Origin: JBAZHE01 sp041652555
GTDB lineage: Bacteria; Patescibacteriota; Patescibacteriia; Patescibacteriales; WJLG01
Assembly (NCBI GenBank): GCA_041652555.1
Contig: JBAZHE010000005.1
Span: 1 to 64,000, forward strand
DNA length: 64,000 nucleotides
Direction: 5' to 3'
Below are positions 32,945 to 41,700 of the stretch, in pieces. The position numbers and the translations under genes were made by a program. Below the pieces are notes generated by a model. The model ran no database searches and was not told where the DNA came from. It saw only the letters and a program-made list of their open reading frames with translations. The stretch's first letter is position 1. Each line of letters begins with the position of its first letter.

Positions 32945-33931
32945 ATGTTTTTTTCGCTTTTGGCTGGTTTTTTATTTTCCGGCTTGATTTCAATCTCGGC
33001 AATTAATCCCGCCGTTAAGGCGGAAGTTTTGTTTTTTGGCGAGTCTAGCCAGCTTCGAGTCGCCGTAGAATCCATTGATCGTTTACCAGAAAATACTTAT
33101 AAAGATTTTTATTCGGAGAATTTTTTGCCGGAAAATAAAGGTTTAATTCCTTGGCTGAAAGATGATGTTCCTTTGGAAAATTTTTCTATTTATGCTTCCA
33201 GCGCTTTGGCAATTGACGTTACTAGTGGAAAAGTTCTTTATTCCTCCGGTGCCGATAATGTTCGTTCAATCGCCAGTTTAAGCAAGTTGGCTACGGCTTT
33301 AACTTTTTTGGATTTGATGCCGGAATGGGGAAATTTTTATAAAATTAAAAAAAGTGATCTTCGTTCCGGTGGAAAAAGCTATATTTATGAAGGTGATGAA
33401 GTGAAGATAATTGATCTTTTTCATTTGTCGCTTATGGCTTCGGATAACAGCGCGACCGTCGCCCTAGGCTCGGCTCTGGGGTTTTCGGAGGTGGAATTGG
33501 CTGCCAAAATGAATGCTAAGGCCATGGCTTTAGGACTTGTTAAAACTCACTTTACTGATGTTACCGGACTAAGCTATGAAAATGTTTCCACAGCCAAAGA
33601 AGTTGCTGTTTTGGCGAAAAAAAGTTTTGCCAGAAAAAGTATCAGAGAAGTTGTTTTAAAAAGGGATTATTCTTTTTCTACGGCGGCTGGAAGAGTGGTA
33701 GAAGTTTTTCCGACTGATTATCTTTTGTCTGTTTTACCTCAAGAAAATTTGGATATTTTGGGAGGAAAGACCGGCTACACTGTTGAAGCCGGATATTGTT
33801 TTGCCGGTGAATTTTTTCAGAATAATAAAAAAATAATTTCCGTTGTTCTTGGCGCTCCAACCGATTTGGCACGCTTTCAGGAAGCAAAGAAATTAGCTGA
33901 GTGGGTTTTTGCCAGCTTTTCTTGGAAATAA
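32945..33931 (+). CDS. D-alanyl-D-alanine carboxypeptidase (penicillin-binding protein)
   Basis: 328 residues. A hydrophobic N-terminal segment (FFSLLAGFLFSGLISISAI) exports or anchors it. Serine peptidase S11 motifs: SLSK at 111-114 (catalytic Ser and Lys), SDN at 166-168 and KTG at 275-277. It trims peptidoglycan stem peptides. It lacks the extended C-terminal domain of classical PBP5. It is tightly linked to scpAB. Confidence 0.92.
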   Translation: MFFSLLAGFLFSGLISISAINPAVKAEVLFFGESSQLRVAVESIDRLPENTYKDFYSENFLPENKGLIPWLKDDVPLENFSIYASSALAIDVTSGKVLYSSGADNVRSIASLSKLATALTFLDLMPEWGNFYKIKKSDLRSGGKSYIYEGDEVKIIDLFHLSLMASDNSATVALGSALGFSEVELAAKMNAKAMALGLVKTHFTDVTGLSYENVSTAKEVAVLAKKSFARKSIREVVLKRDYSFSTAAGRVVEVFPTDYLLSVLPQENLDILGGKTGYTVEAGYCFAGEFFQNNKKIISVVLGAPTDLARFQEAKKLAEWVFASFSWK

Positions 33932-33961
33932 AAAAAGTGTTTCTTCCGCCATTGACAGCTA

Positions 33962-33990
33962 TTGACTAAAATTATATTTTGTGTTAGTAT
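33962..33990 (+). promoter_or_regulatory. Promoter of the DGR target gene
   Basis: TTGACT at 33962-33967, 17-nt spacer, TAGTAT at 33985-33990 with TG one base upstream (extended -10). Start near 33997, leader about 73 nt, with ribosome-binding site AAAGGATGG before the ATG at 34070. Confidence 0.65.
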
Positions 33991-34069
33991 ATTTGTATAC
34001 ATTTGGATGTGTATCCTAATCTGCCGGGAAGAGCAGAAAAGCACTTTTACATTCAAAAAAGGATGGACT

Positions 34070-34714
34070 ATGAGCCAAAAAACACCAAGCTCCGGACAAG
34101 CGCTGGAACTAGCCGGTATCGCTGTTAAAGCGATAGCTAGTGGAATTAAAAATGGAAATCCGGATTTTGATCGGGTTCAGGGAATAGTTGGTAATCCCGG
34201 AGCCATTTATGATTTCTTCAGCAATTTGTTCGCTGAAAAATCAGAGAAGCCGACCTCATCGATTTTGAAACTTCTCTCCGCCAGTGAAAACATGACCATC
34301 GAATCTCTCGACGGCAAGGAATTCATTCATGGAGACAGAAAAGTTTTCAAGTCGTATATTGACGACGATTTCAAAAACTGGAAACTGAATCAGGCGAGCG
34401 AAGCTACCAAGGAAACTGCCGTGCAGGTGCATGAGCTGGTTGAAGACGCGACTTTCGCAAAAATGTTTACTTCGCTTTCCGGCGACTTAGACAAATTATG
34501 CCTTACGCAACATCAGATTAAGAGATTTTGCGAATATCCCGGCCAGCTTAGCCAGAGTGGCGCCACGTTCTTCCTGTTCAAGCTGAATGGAGAATATTTC
34601 GTGGCTGACGTGGACGTGTACGACGATGGTCTCTCTGTCTTCGTCCGCCGCTTCGAGATCGACCCTCTCTGGTGTGCCGAGTATGGTCACCGGCTTGTCG
34701 TCCCGCAACTTTAG
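34070..34714 (+). CDS. Diversity-generating retroelement target (variable) protein
   Basis: 214 residues from the ATG at 34070, preceded by AAAGGATGG; the upstream TTG at 33962 lies inside the promoter and is rejected. The N-terminal 140 residues are unknown and mostly helical, without a signal peptide. The C-terminal 50 (FFLFKLNGEYFVADV...EYGHRLVVPQL) look beta-rich. Residues 176-214 form the variable repeat; the ten residues matching template AAY codons are 176, 180, 182, 184, 189, 191, 193, 197, 199 and 202. Their alternate spacing puts them on one face of adjacent strands. The product is probably cytosolic; the ligand is unknown. I recall similar hypothetical proteins ending VVPQL from CPR genomes, unverified. 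Confidence 0.88.
   Translation: MSQKTPSSGQALELAGIAVKAIASGIKNGNPDFDRVQGIVGNPGAIYDFFSNLFAEKSEKPTSSILKLLSASENMTIESLDGKEFIHGDRKVFKSYIDDDFKNWKLNQASEATKETAVQVHELVEDATFAKMFTSLSGDLDKLCLTQHQIKRFCEYPGQLSQSGATFFLFKLNGEYFVADVDVYDDGLSVFVRRFEIDPLWCAEYGHRLVVPQL
34595..34711 (+). repeat. DGR variable repeat (VR)
   Basis: 117 nt, 39 codons, aligned without gaps to the template repeat at 35091-35207 (offset 496). There are 15 mismatches, each where the template has A. They affect all ten AAY codons: TAT, GAC, GAC, TAC, TCT, TTC, CGC, ATC, CCT, TGT. The last 36 nt (34676-34711) are identical and GC-rich, the likely homing-initiation segment. The repeat ends exactly before the stop codon. Confidence 0.95.
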
Positions 34715-34742
34715 TTTCCTAGATCACTTGAACTTGGAAACT
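34713..34742 (+). other. Inverted repeat directly after the variable repeat
   Basis: AGTTTCC (34713-34719) and GGAAACT (34736-34742), 16 nt apart. DGRs often have a hairpin or cruciform just after VR that aids target recognition; this is a candidate, though the loop is long. Confidence 0.35.
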
Positions 34743-34746
34743 TTGT

Positions 34747-34807
34747 CCCTTGGATTCTTTGAACTTAGGTTTTAACCTTCGTTCTTGAATTCAAGGGATT
34801 TTTTTTG
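34747..34807 (+). terminator. Terminator of the DGR target gene
   Basis: CCCTTGGATTC (34747-34757) pairs with GAATTCAAGGG (34787-34797) with one mismatch, and eight T follow. The loop is about 29 nt. The right arm and T-run overlap the promoter of the template RNA. Confidence 0.55.
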
Positions 34808-34813
34808 TATAAT
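34785..34813 (+). promoter_or_regulatory. Promoter for the DGR template RNA
   Basis: TTGAAT at 34785-34790, 17-nt spacer, TATAAT at 34808-34813. Start near 34820, about 270 nt upstream of the template repeat, with the same orientation as VR. Confidence 0.6.
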
Positions 34814-34819
34814 AAAGAT

Positions 34820-35207
34820 GCAGTTTTGATTTGTTCGCCGGCTAAGGCTGGTGAGCCAAGATTGTTTGAAGATATTTTTGAGAGTTTTGCCGGTTACGGC
34901 TGGCAAGAGAGGAAAATATTTTTAATTCAAATAAACAAGCTAAAGTTGGTATGGCGCGCTGGCGGACTTTAAGGAGATAAAATTTTCCCGATGTCCCGAA
35001 TAATTTTCAGCCGTTTCTTTCGCACTCGGCGTCAGGGGCGGCGGTGGTAAAGGGGCTGGCAACCAGTCTCTTGAAGAAGGCGCGCTATGCAATTTCGTGG
35101 CTAACGTGAACGTGAACGACGATGGTCTCAATGTCAACGTCAACCGCTTCGAGAACGACAATCTCTGGAATGCCGAGTATGGTCACCGGCTTGTCGTCCC
35201 GCAACTT
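34820..35207 (+). ncRNA. Template RNA of the diversity-generating retroelement (predicted)
   Basis: Predicted transcript from the promoter at 34785 through the template repeat; the 3' end is not defined and may run into the avd region. Nucleotides 34820-35090 have no convincing gene. One frame is open for 48 codons (GEPRLFEDIFESFAGYGWQE..., stop near 34970) and may be a gene remnant. The stretch just before the repeat is unusually GC-rich (35028-35090). Confidence 0.5.
35091..35207 (+). repeat. DGR template repeat (TR)
   Basis: 117 nt with 29 adenines, 20 of them in ten AAY codons. Read in the VR frame it gives Asn at all ten variable sites (NFVANVNVNDDGLNVNVNRF and so on). Upstream of 35091 the similarity stops at a template C, and downstream it stops at the VR stop codon. 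The last 25 nt overlap the end of the antisense avd gene. Confidence 0.95.
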
Positions 35208-35593
35208 GGCTGTTCCTCCTTCGCTTGTTGCGAGGGAGTTTTCTTTTCCAAACCTTTTTTCCAGCCGCCAAGTATGCGGCCGACTTCATTAAGTTTTTCC
35301 GATAATTCTGCGTATCGCTCATTGGAAAGGCATTTATTTTCCCAAGCCAATTGAAAGAAAAATTTAACGCCATCAAGTTTGACAATAGCTGAACCCAGCT
35401 CAAGATATTTTTTTTCTTTGGGAAGGTAAATGGCCGTAAAAATATTTTCTAACATCCCCAAAAAGTATTCTTCAATTTTTCCGCCCAGATTATAGCGATG
35501 AGCTTTGGGAAAATCAGTAAGAATTTTAAACCACAGCGCATAGGTTTCTTTGGCTTTTGTCATCACCGTCGGAATGCTATAATAGGTAGCCAT
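35183..35593 (-). CDS. avd: Avd-like accessory protein of the DGR (four-helix bundle)
   Basis: 136 residues from the ATG at 35593. Helical throughout, with the pattern of bAvd/four-helix-bundle proteins: VMTKAKETYALWFKILTDFP, HRYNLGGKIEEYFLGMLE, KKYLELGSAIVKLDGVKFFF and ERYAELSEKLNEVGRILGGW. In the family Avd forms a basic pentamer that binds the reverse transcriptase and template RNA. It is encoded antisense to the target gene and template, its last codons lie inside TR, and its ATG is 11 nt from the RT start codon. The C-terminal tail EEQPSCGTTSR is dictated by TR antisense sequence. Confidence 0.88.
   Translation of the reverse strand: MATYYSIPTVMTKAKETYALWFKILTDFPKAHRYNLGGKIEEYFLGMLENIFTAIYLPKEKKYLELGSAIVKLDGVKFFFQLAWENKCLSNERYAELSEKLNEVGRILGGWKKGLEKKTPSQQAKEEQPSCGTTSR
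35575..35583 (+). promoter_or_regulatory. Extended -10 promoter of the reverse transcriptase gene
   Basis: TGCTATAAT at 35575-35583, inside the first codons of avd on the opposite strand. Predicted start near 35590, 15 nt before the RT ATG. No good -35 box seen. Confidence 0.45.
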
Positions 35594-35604
35594 AAATTTA
35601 TAGG

Positions 35605-36609
35605 ATGAAAAAATTTATAAAAAAATACGAAGAAATAATCACAGTTAATAAATTACTTTCCGCCTGGGAAGGTTTTCTGGCTGGAAAAAAACAGCGGAGC
35701 GATGTGGCGGTTTTCCAGAGCCGCCTAATGGATAATATTTTGGCGCTTTATCATGATTTAAAGAATAAAACTTATCTGCATGAAGAATATAAGGCGTTCA
35801 ATATTTCCGACCCCAAGCCGCGCAATATCCATAAGGCGACAGTCCGCGATCGCTTGTTGCATCATCTGCTTTATCAAGAAACATATGATTTTTTTGACCG
35901 GCAGTTTATTTATGATTCATATTCTTGCCGCCTTAACAAGGGCACGCATCGGGCGATTCGCCGTTTTGCTGATTTTACCAGGAGTGTTTCGCGGAACAAT
36001 CGGAAAACAGTTTGGGTTTTGAAATGCGATATCAGAAAATTTTTTGCTAGCGTTGACCACCAAATTTTAAAAAATATTTTAGCTAAATATATCGTTGACA
36101 AAGATTTGCTCTGGTTGTTCGGACAAGTAATTGACAGTTTTAACACCGAAGGAAAACAGGGGATTGGTCTGCCACTTGGCAATTTAACTTCGCAATTGTT
36201 GGTTAATATTTATATGAATGGATTTGACCAATTTGTGAAGCGCGATTTGAAAATAAAATATTACGCGCGTTACGCCGATGATTTTATTTTTTTAGATAAA
36301 GACAGAAATAGTTTAGTCACCATTTTTTTGCAGATAGATAAATTTTTAAAAAACACGCTTAAATTATTTTTACATCCTGATAAATGTTTTATTAAAACTT
36401 TGACATCGGGTGTTGATTTTTTAGGCTGGGTTCAGTTTTGCGGTTATAGAGTTTTAAGAACTTCCACTAAAAAACGGGTGTTTAAAAGAATAGAGGGTGA
36501 TTCGGATTCGTCGCCAATCATTGCCACTTACCTCGGCTTGCTTAAACATGGAAATGGCCATAAACTTGGCGAGCGAATTATTAAGTATGAAGTAAACAAA
36601 ATATTATGA
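35605..36609 (+). CDS. Reverse transcriptase of the diversity-generating retroelement
   Basis: 334 residues, the usual compact length of DGR enzymes, with no maturase or endonuclease domain. RT motifs: CDIRKFF (141-147, first catalytic Asp 142), GIGLPLGNLTSQ (186-197) and YARYADDF (220-227, Asp 225 and 226). The ending SQ in GxxxSQ, in place of SP in group II intron enzymes, is diagnostic for DGRs. The fingers region has the usual PKPRNIHKATVRDRLLHHLL. It copies TR RNA with misincorporation at adenines and the cDNA replaces VR. Confidence 0.94.
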   Translation: MKKFIKKYEEIITVNKLLSAWEGFLAGKKQRSDVAVFQSRLMDNILALYHDLKNKTYLHEEYKAFNISDPKPRNIHKATVRDRLLHHLLYQETYDFFDRQFIYDSYSCRLNKGTHRAIRRFADFTRSVSRNNRKTVWVLKCDIRKFFASVDHQILKNILAKYIVDKDLLWLFGQVIDSFNTEGKQGIGLPLGNLTSQLLVNIYMNGFDQFVKRDLKIKYYARYADDFIFLDKDRNSLVTIFLQIDKFLKNTLKLFLHPDKCFIKTLTSGVDFLGWVQFCGYRVLRTSTKKRVFKRIEGDSDSSPIIATYLGLLKHGNGHKLGERIIKYEVNKIL

Positions 36610-36634
36610 CATATTTTTGTAATTTATGCAATAG

Positions 36635-36672
36635 CTTGGTAAAAAGCATTGCCAAGTGATATTTTATTAAGT
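36635..36672 (+). terminator. Weak hairpin after the reverse transcriptase
   Basis: CTTGG (36635-36639) and CCAAG (36652-36656), followed by the T-rich TGATATTTTATT. Modest evidence. Confidence 0.3.
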
Positions 36673-36711
36673 ATAATATAAATAGGATTATTAATTATTA
36701 TCAATTTGTTT

Positions 36712-37479
36712 ATGTATAGAAAAATTATTCTTGGTAATTGGAAAATGAAGAAAGATCTAAATGTTAGCTTGGATGATTCTAAAAAATTTCAGGAAAAATT
36801 CAAAGATTTTAAAACTTCTGATAAAGAAGTGGTTATTTGCCCCAATCATGTTGCTTTGACCGGAGTGGGGGAGAACTTAAAGGGTACGAAGATAAAGCTC
36901 GGCGCGCAGGATGTTTTTTGGGAACAGCAGGGCGCTTATACCGGCGAAATTTCTCCAACAACGCTGGTTGAGGCTGGTTGCCAGTATGTGATTATCGGCC
37001 ATTCCGAGCGCCGCAAGCATATGCTGGAAAATTATTCCATGATTCACCAGAAAGTCCGCGCAGTTTTAGATGTTGACGGCTTGACACCAGTAATATGTAT
37101 TGGTGAAGAAAATGAAGATCGCAAAACCGATCGTCGCGATTATGTTTTATTATATCAATTACAGCAAGCTTTGGGTGGGATAGATATTGTCACTTATGGT
37201 AAGAATATTATTGTCGCTTACGAACCGGTTTGGGCGATTGGTTCTGGTACCGTGATCGAGCCGTCAGAGGTAACCTATGCCCACAAGATTATAAAGCTGG
37301 CTTTAAATGATATGTTTGGAATGAAAATAGTTGAGGAAAGCTTCAAAATAGTTTATGGCGGTAGTGTTACCAGCGTTAATGTTTCCCAGTTTTCCAACTT
37401 AGATAACATGGACGGACTTTTGGTTGGTGGCGCCAGTTTAGATGCCGAAGAATTCTATAAGATTTGCGAAGGAATTTAA
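36712..37479 (+). CDS. tpiA: Triosephosphate isomerase
   Basis: 255 residues from the ATG at 36712 (MYRKIILGNWKM); the TTG at 36706 is rejected. Catalytic residues: Asn9 and Lys11 in GNWKM, His97 in GHSERR, Glu171 in AYEPVWAIGSG; the phosphate loop YGGSV is near the end. It interconverts DHAP and glyceraldehyde-3-phosphate. A TATAAT box at 36673 lies about 35 nt upstream. Confidence 0.95.
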   Translation: MYRKIILGNWKMKKDLNVSLDDSKKFQEKFKDFKTSDKEVVICPNHVALTGVGENLKGTKIKLGAQDVFWEQQGAYTGEISPTTLVEAGCQYVIIGHSERRKHMLENYSMIHQKVRAVLDVDGLTPVICIGEENEDRKTDRRDYVLLYQLQQALGGIDIVTYGKNIIVAYEPVWAIGSGTVIEPSEVTYAHKIIKLALNDMFGMKIVEESFKIVYGGSVTSVNVSQFSNLDNMDGLLVGGASLDAEEFYKICEGI

Positions 37480-37489
37480 TAAATTTCCT

Positions 37490-38287
37490 ATGTATAATAT
37501 TATTCCTTTAATTATAATTTGTTTTAGTTTTCTGGCGATTTTAATTATTGTCGTCCGCAAATTTCCGGCGGTCGCGACTTTGGATGTGGAAAATATGCCG
37601 GCGGAAAAAGAAATGCGTTTTAAGGAAAAAATCGCTGCCAGCCGTTTAGAAAGATCTTTAGCTAAATGGAAATTACACCTTGGCCGTGTTTTTGGTTTTT
37701 TTGGTCAGAGAATAAAATCATTCTTTCGTTGGTTAAATGGAAAATTGCGCGAAGAAAAGAAAAAATATTCTGTTCCCAAAATGCCGGAAATGATTGAGCC
37801 GGAAGACAAAGAAACGGTTATTAAAAATTTATTTGCTGAAAATGAAGCTCTTGACGATGGTGAAGATTTTGAAAAGAAAGAAGCTCGTCTAATAAAAATA
37901 ATCGGTTTGGATGCTCACAATATAGAGGCTTTTTATTCATTGGGAGAGTTGTATTTTTTGAATAAAAAAAATGAAGAGGCCAAGCAGACTTGGGCGCATG
38001 CAATAAAACTTTTAGACGACAGTGAAACTGAAAAACAGGCTGAAATTTATAATAGTTTAGCGACTTTGTATAAAGAGGCGCTTGATTTACCGTTAGCGCT
38101 GGAAACAGTTAAGATGGCCTCTAGATTGGCCCCAAATAGCCCTCGATACCTTGACGCTTTGGCAGAAATAAGTATAATGAATAAAGATAAAACATCGGCT
38201 GAGGAAGCGGTATTCAGACTAGCTGAGGTTAATCCGGAAAACGGCAAAATAGAGGATTTTAAAAAACAAATAGAGGAAATTGAATAA
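37490..38287 (+). CDS. Membrane-anchored TPR protein
   Basis: 265 residues from the ATG at 37490. One N-terminal transmembrane helix (IIPLIIICFSFLAILIIVV), a basic linker (about 45-110) and a cytosolic tetratricopeptide region from about 130 (HNIEAFYSLGELYFLNKKNE, QAEIYNSLATLYKEALDLPL, PRYLDALAEISIMNKD). TPRs mediate protein contacts. It directly follows tpiA (10 nt). Specific role unknown; terminator follows. Confidence 0.8.
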   Translation: MYNIIPLIIICFSFLAILIIVVRKFPAVATLDVENMPAEKEMRFKEKIAASRLERSLAKWKLHLGRVFGFFGQRIKSFFRWLNGKLREEKKKYSVPKMPEMIEPEDKETVIKNLFAENEALDDGEDFEKKEARLIKIIGLDAHNIEAFYSLGELYFLNKKNEEAKQTWAHAIKLLDDSETEKQAEIYNSLATLYKEALDLPLALETVKMASRLAPNSPRYLDALAEISIMNKDKTSAEEAVFRLAEVNPENGKIEDFKKQIEEIE

Positions 38288-38317
38288 TTTTTGGCGTTGG
38301 CAATTCTAATTGTTTCC

Positions 38318-38340
38318 GCCGCTGTTTAGCGGCATTTTTA
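38318..38340 (+). terminator. Intrinsic terminator
   Basis: GCCGCT, loop GTTT, AGCGGC, then ATTTTTA. Confidence 0.75.
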
Positions 38341-38393
38341 GTAAAGTCATTCAAATTTCGAAATTCGCACTTTGTAATTCGAAATTTGATAAG

Positions 38394-38466
<73 letters not shown>

Positions 38467-38508
38467 CAGGGAGATTTTTAAATCAAAAAGAAAATCGTAA
38501 ATCGAAAT

Positions 38509-38591
38509 GGGTCGGTACCAAAGCGGTCAACTGGGGGAGACTGTAAATCTCCTGGCTTATGCCTTCGAAGGTTCGAATCCTTCCCGGCCCA
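38509..38591 (+). tRNA. tRNA-Tyr (anticodon GTA)
   Basis: The acceptor stem GGGTCGG pairs with CCGGCCC, the anticodon arm is GGAGA-CTGTAAA-TCTCC with anticodon GTA, it has the long variable arm of a class II tRNA, and the T arm is GAAGG-TTCGAAT-CCTTC. Discriminator A, CCA not encoded. Confidence 0.93.
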
Positions 38592-38602
38592 CATTAAAAA
38601 TT

Positions 38603-38626
38603 GAGGTTTAATACCTCTTTTTTTTA
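38603..38626 (+). terminator. Terminator after the two tRNAs
   Basis: GAGGT, loop TTAAT, ACCTC, then nine T. Confidence 0.7.
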
Positions 38627-38705
38627 TTGAGAAAAGATGATAGTATATTAGTAAACAAGGAGGCATTTTTTGGGTAATCCGTTAATGCTTATTTTTTGTA
38701 TTTAA

Positions 38706-38711
38706 TACTAT
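38706..38711 (+). promoter_or_regulatory. -10 box of dnaE, implying a leaderless mRNA
   Basis: TACTAT at 38706-38711 (overlapping TATAAT at 38709-38714). The ATG at 38718 follows by 6 nt, so transcription would start at the start codon. Confidence 0.4.
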
Positions 38712-38717
38712 AATTCA

Positions 38718-41700
38718 ATGTCTTTCGTCCATCTTCATGTTCATACGCATTATTCTCTTCTTGACGGTTTAACCAAAATCAAGGAGCTGGTTAAGTATGC
38801 CAAAGAACAGGGCTCACCGGCTGTGGCTATAACTGACCACGGTACGATGTATGGTGTGATTGAATTTTATAAAGCCTGTAAGAAGGAGGGGATTAAGCCG
38901 ATAATCGGCGTAGAGCTTTATTTGGCGCCCGATCGCTTAAAAAAAGATACAATTGACGATCGTCAAAATCGTCATATTTTACTTTTAGCCAAAAACAATC
39001 AAGGCTATAAAAATCTTTTGAAGCTTGTGACTATCGCGCATTTAGAAGGTTTTTATTATAAGCCACGTGTTGATTGGGAAGCTTTAAGCAAGCATTCTGA
39101 GGGGCTTATTGCTTGCACTGCCTGTTTGGGGGGTGAAATTCCTAAGCTAATTTCCAGCGGACAAATAGATAAAGCTAAGAGTAGAATATTAGAATATAAT
39201 AAATTATTTGGCCAAGATAATTTTTATTTAGAAATACAAAGCCATCAGCAATCAGAAGATCAGAAAAAAATGAATGTCGCTTTGATAAAATTATCTCGAG
39301 AATTAAATATACCACTATTAGCGACTAACGACGTCCACTATTTAAAAAAAGAAGATGCCGAGGCGCAGGATATTCTTCTTTGTTTGCAAAATAAGAAAAA
39401 ATTAGAAGACGAGGGTAGAATGAGTATGATGGAATTTGATGTTTCTATGCGTTCAAACGATGAGATGATTGCCGCTTTTATTGAAACTTCGGACGCTACG
39501 GACAACACTTTAAAGATTGCTGAGATGTGTAATGTGGAAATTGAGTTAGGCAAGACTACTTTACCGTATTTCCAAGTGCCTGAAGGTTTTGATGAATTTT
39601 CTTATTTGGAAAAAATATCACATGACGGTTTAATGAAGCGCTATGGAAAAACTTACGAAGAAATCACTCCTATACAAAAAGAACGCTTGGATTATGAATT
39701 GTCAGTGGTAAAAAAAATGGGTTGGCCGTCTTATTTTTTGATTGTGGCTGATTTTATCAATTGGGCGAAGAATAATAAAATAGTCGTTGGTCCGGGGCGC
39801 GGTTCAGCCGCCGGTTCGCTGGTTTGTTATTTGATTGGTATTACTAATCTTGATCCTTTGGAATATGATTTACTCTTTGAAAGATTTTTGAATCCGGATC
39901 GTATTTCTATGCCTGATATTGATACGGACTTTGCCGATACCCGCCGTGATGAGGTTATTCGCTATGTAGAAGAAAAATATGGCAAGAATCACGTGGCGCA
40001 GATTATTACTTTTGGAACCATGGCTGCTCGCGCTTCCATGCGTGATGTTGGACGCGTCCTAGACGTTCCCTATGATTTTTGTGATAAACTCGCCAAGATT
40101 ATTCCGCCACTGACGGATTTATCAGAAACTATGGAAAATGTGCAGGAGTTTAAAGATTTATATAACAAAGACCCGCAGGCGAAAAGAATTATTGATTATG
40201 CTTTGCGTTTGGAGGGTGTGGCGCGCCATGCTTCCGTTCATGCTTGCGGCGTAGTGATTACGCGTGAACCAGCGGTAGAATATATGCCGGTGCAACACGC
40301 TTCTTCTTCCGATTTGACAATTATTTCACAGTATTCTTTGCATCCGATTGAAGATTTAGGTTTGTTGAAAATGGATTTTCTCGGTTTGAAGAATTTAACG
40401 ATTATTGAATCGGCTCTGGATATTATTAAACGCACTAGGGGGGTAGAAATTGATATAGAAAAATTACCGCTGGATGATAAACTGGCGTATAAACTTTTTC
40501 AAGACGGTGAGACGACCGGTGTTTTTCAATTTGAATCTTCCGGTATGAAGCGTTATTTGAAGGAATTGAAGCCGACAGTTTTTGAAGATATTATCGCTAT
40601 GGTGGCGCTTTATCGCCCCGGACCAATGGAGTGGATTCCAGATTATATTGCCGGTAAGCACGGCCGCAAGAAGGTGCAATATCTGCATCCGAAATTACAG
40701 CCGATTTTGGATAAAACTTATGGGGTGGCGATTTATCAGGAGCAAGTCATGGAAATTGCTAAGGCCTTGGCCGGTTTTCCCATGAGCCAAGCTGATGTTT
40801 TGCGCAAGGCCATGGGTAAAAAAAATCCTGAACTTTTAGCTCAACAAAAAGAAAAATTCGTGGATGGCTGTGTTAAAAATGGCGTCCCTAAAGATTTGGG
40901 GGAGAAAGTTTTTTCATTTATTGAACCTTTTGCTGGATATGGTTTTAATCGTTCGCATGCCGCTTGCTACGCTATGATTGGCTACCAAACCGCTTATTTA
41001 AAAGCACATTATCCGGCGGAATTTATGGCCGCACTTTTAACTTCCGATCAACAGGATATAGACCGTATTGCTATTGAAATTGAAGAATGTCGTGCGATGG
41101 GAATTCAGGTTTTGGCGCCTAATGTTAATGAATCATTTGCTTCTTTCACTGTAGTTTCAGGAGAAAAAGAGGGTGAAGAATTTATCCGTTTCGGTTTGAA
41201 CGCCATTAAAAATGTCGGCGGACATATTGTGGAAGTTATTATTGAAGAGAGAAAAAACAATGGCAAGTATAAAGATATTTATGATTTTTTGGAAAGAATT
41301 GTGGATCGCGATATGAATAAAAAATCACTGGAATCACTGACTAAGACTGGTGCTATGGATCTGTTCGGCGATCGTGGAATATTCTTAGCTAACATGGAAA
41401 ATCTTTTGGAATTTAATAAAGAAGTAAGTCGTTCACGCGACAATAAACAAGCTAGTCTTTTTGGTGGTGGCGGAAAAATTGAAACACCTCGCCCGAAATT
41501 AAAAGAGCAGGCGACGGCTAGCCGGCAAGAAAGGCTTTCATGGGAGCGCGAACTTCTTGGTCTTTATATCACAGAACATCCTTTCCGTGATTACAAAAAA
41601 TTATTGGGCGATTATACAACATCATTAAATTGCTTAACTTCGCGCTTAAATGATGAAAATGTGCGTATTGCCGGGATTGTTATGTCGGTTAAAAAAATTA

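Noticed and set aside
33962..34069. Upstream TTG start for the DGR target gene
   Set aside because: It lies in the -35 box of the gene's promoter; the ATG at 34070 has a clear ribosome-binding site.
35097..35354. Open frame reading MANVNVNDDG and onward through the template repeat
   Set aside because: It is the template repeat read in the target-gene frame; no start signal, and it runs into antisense avd sequence.
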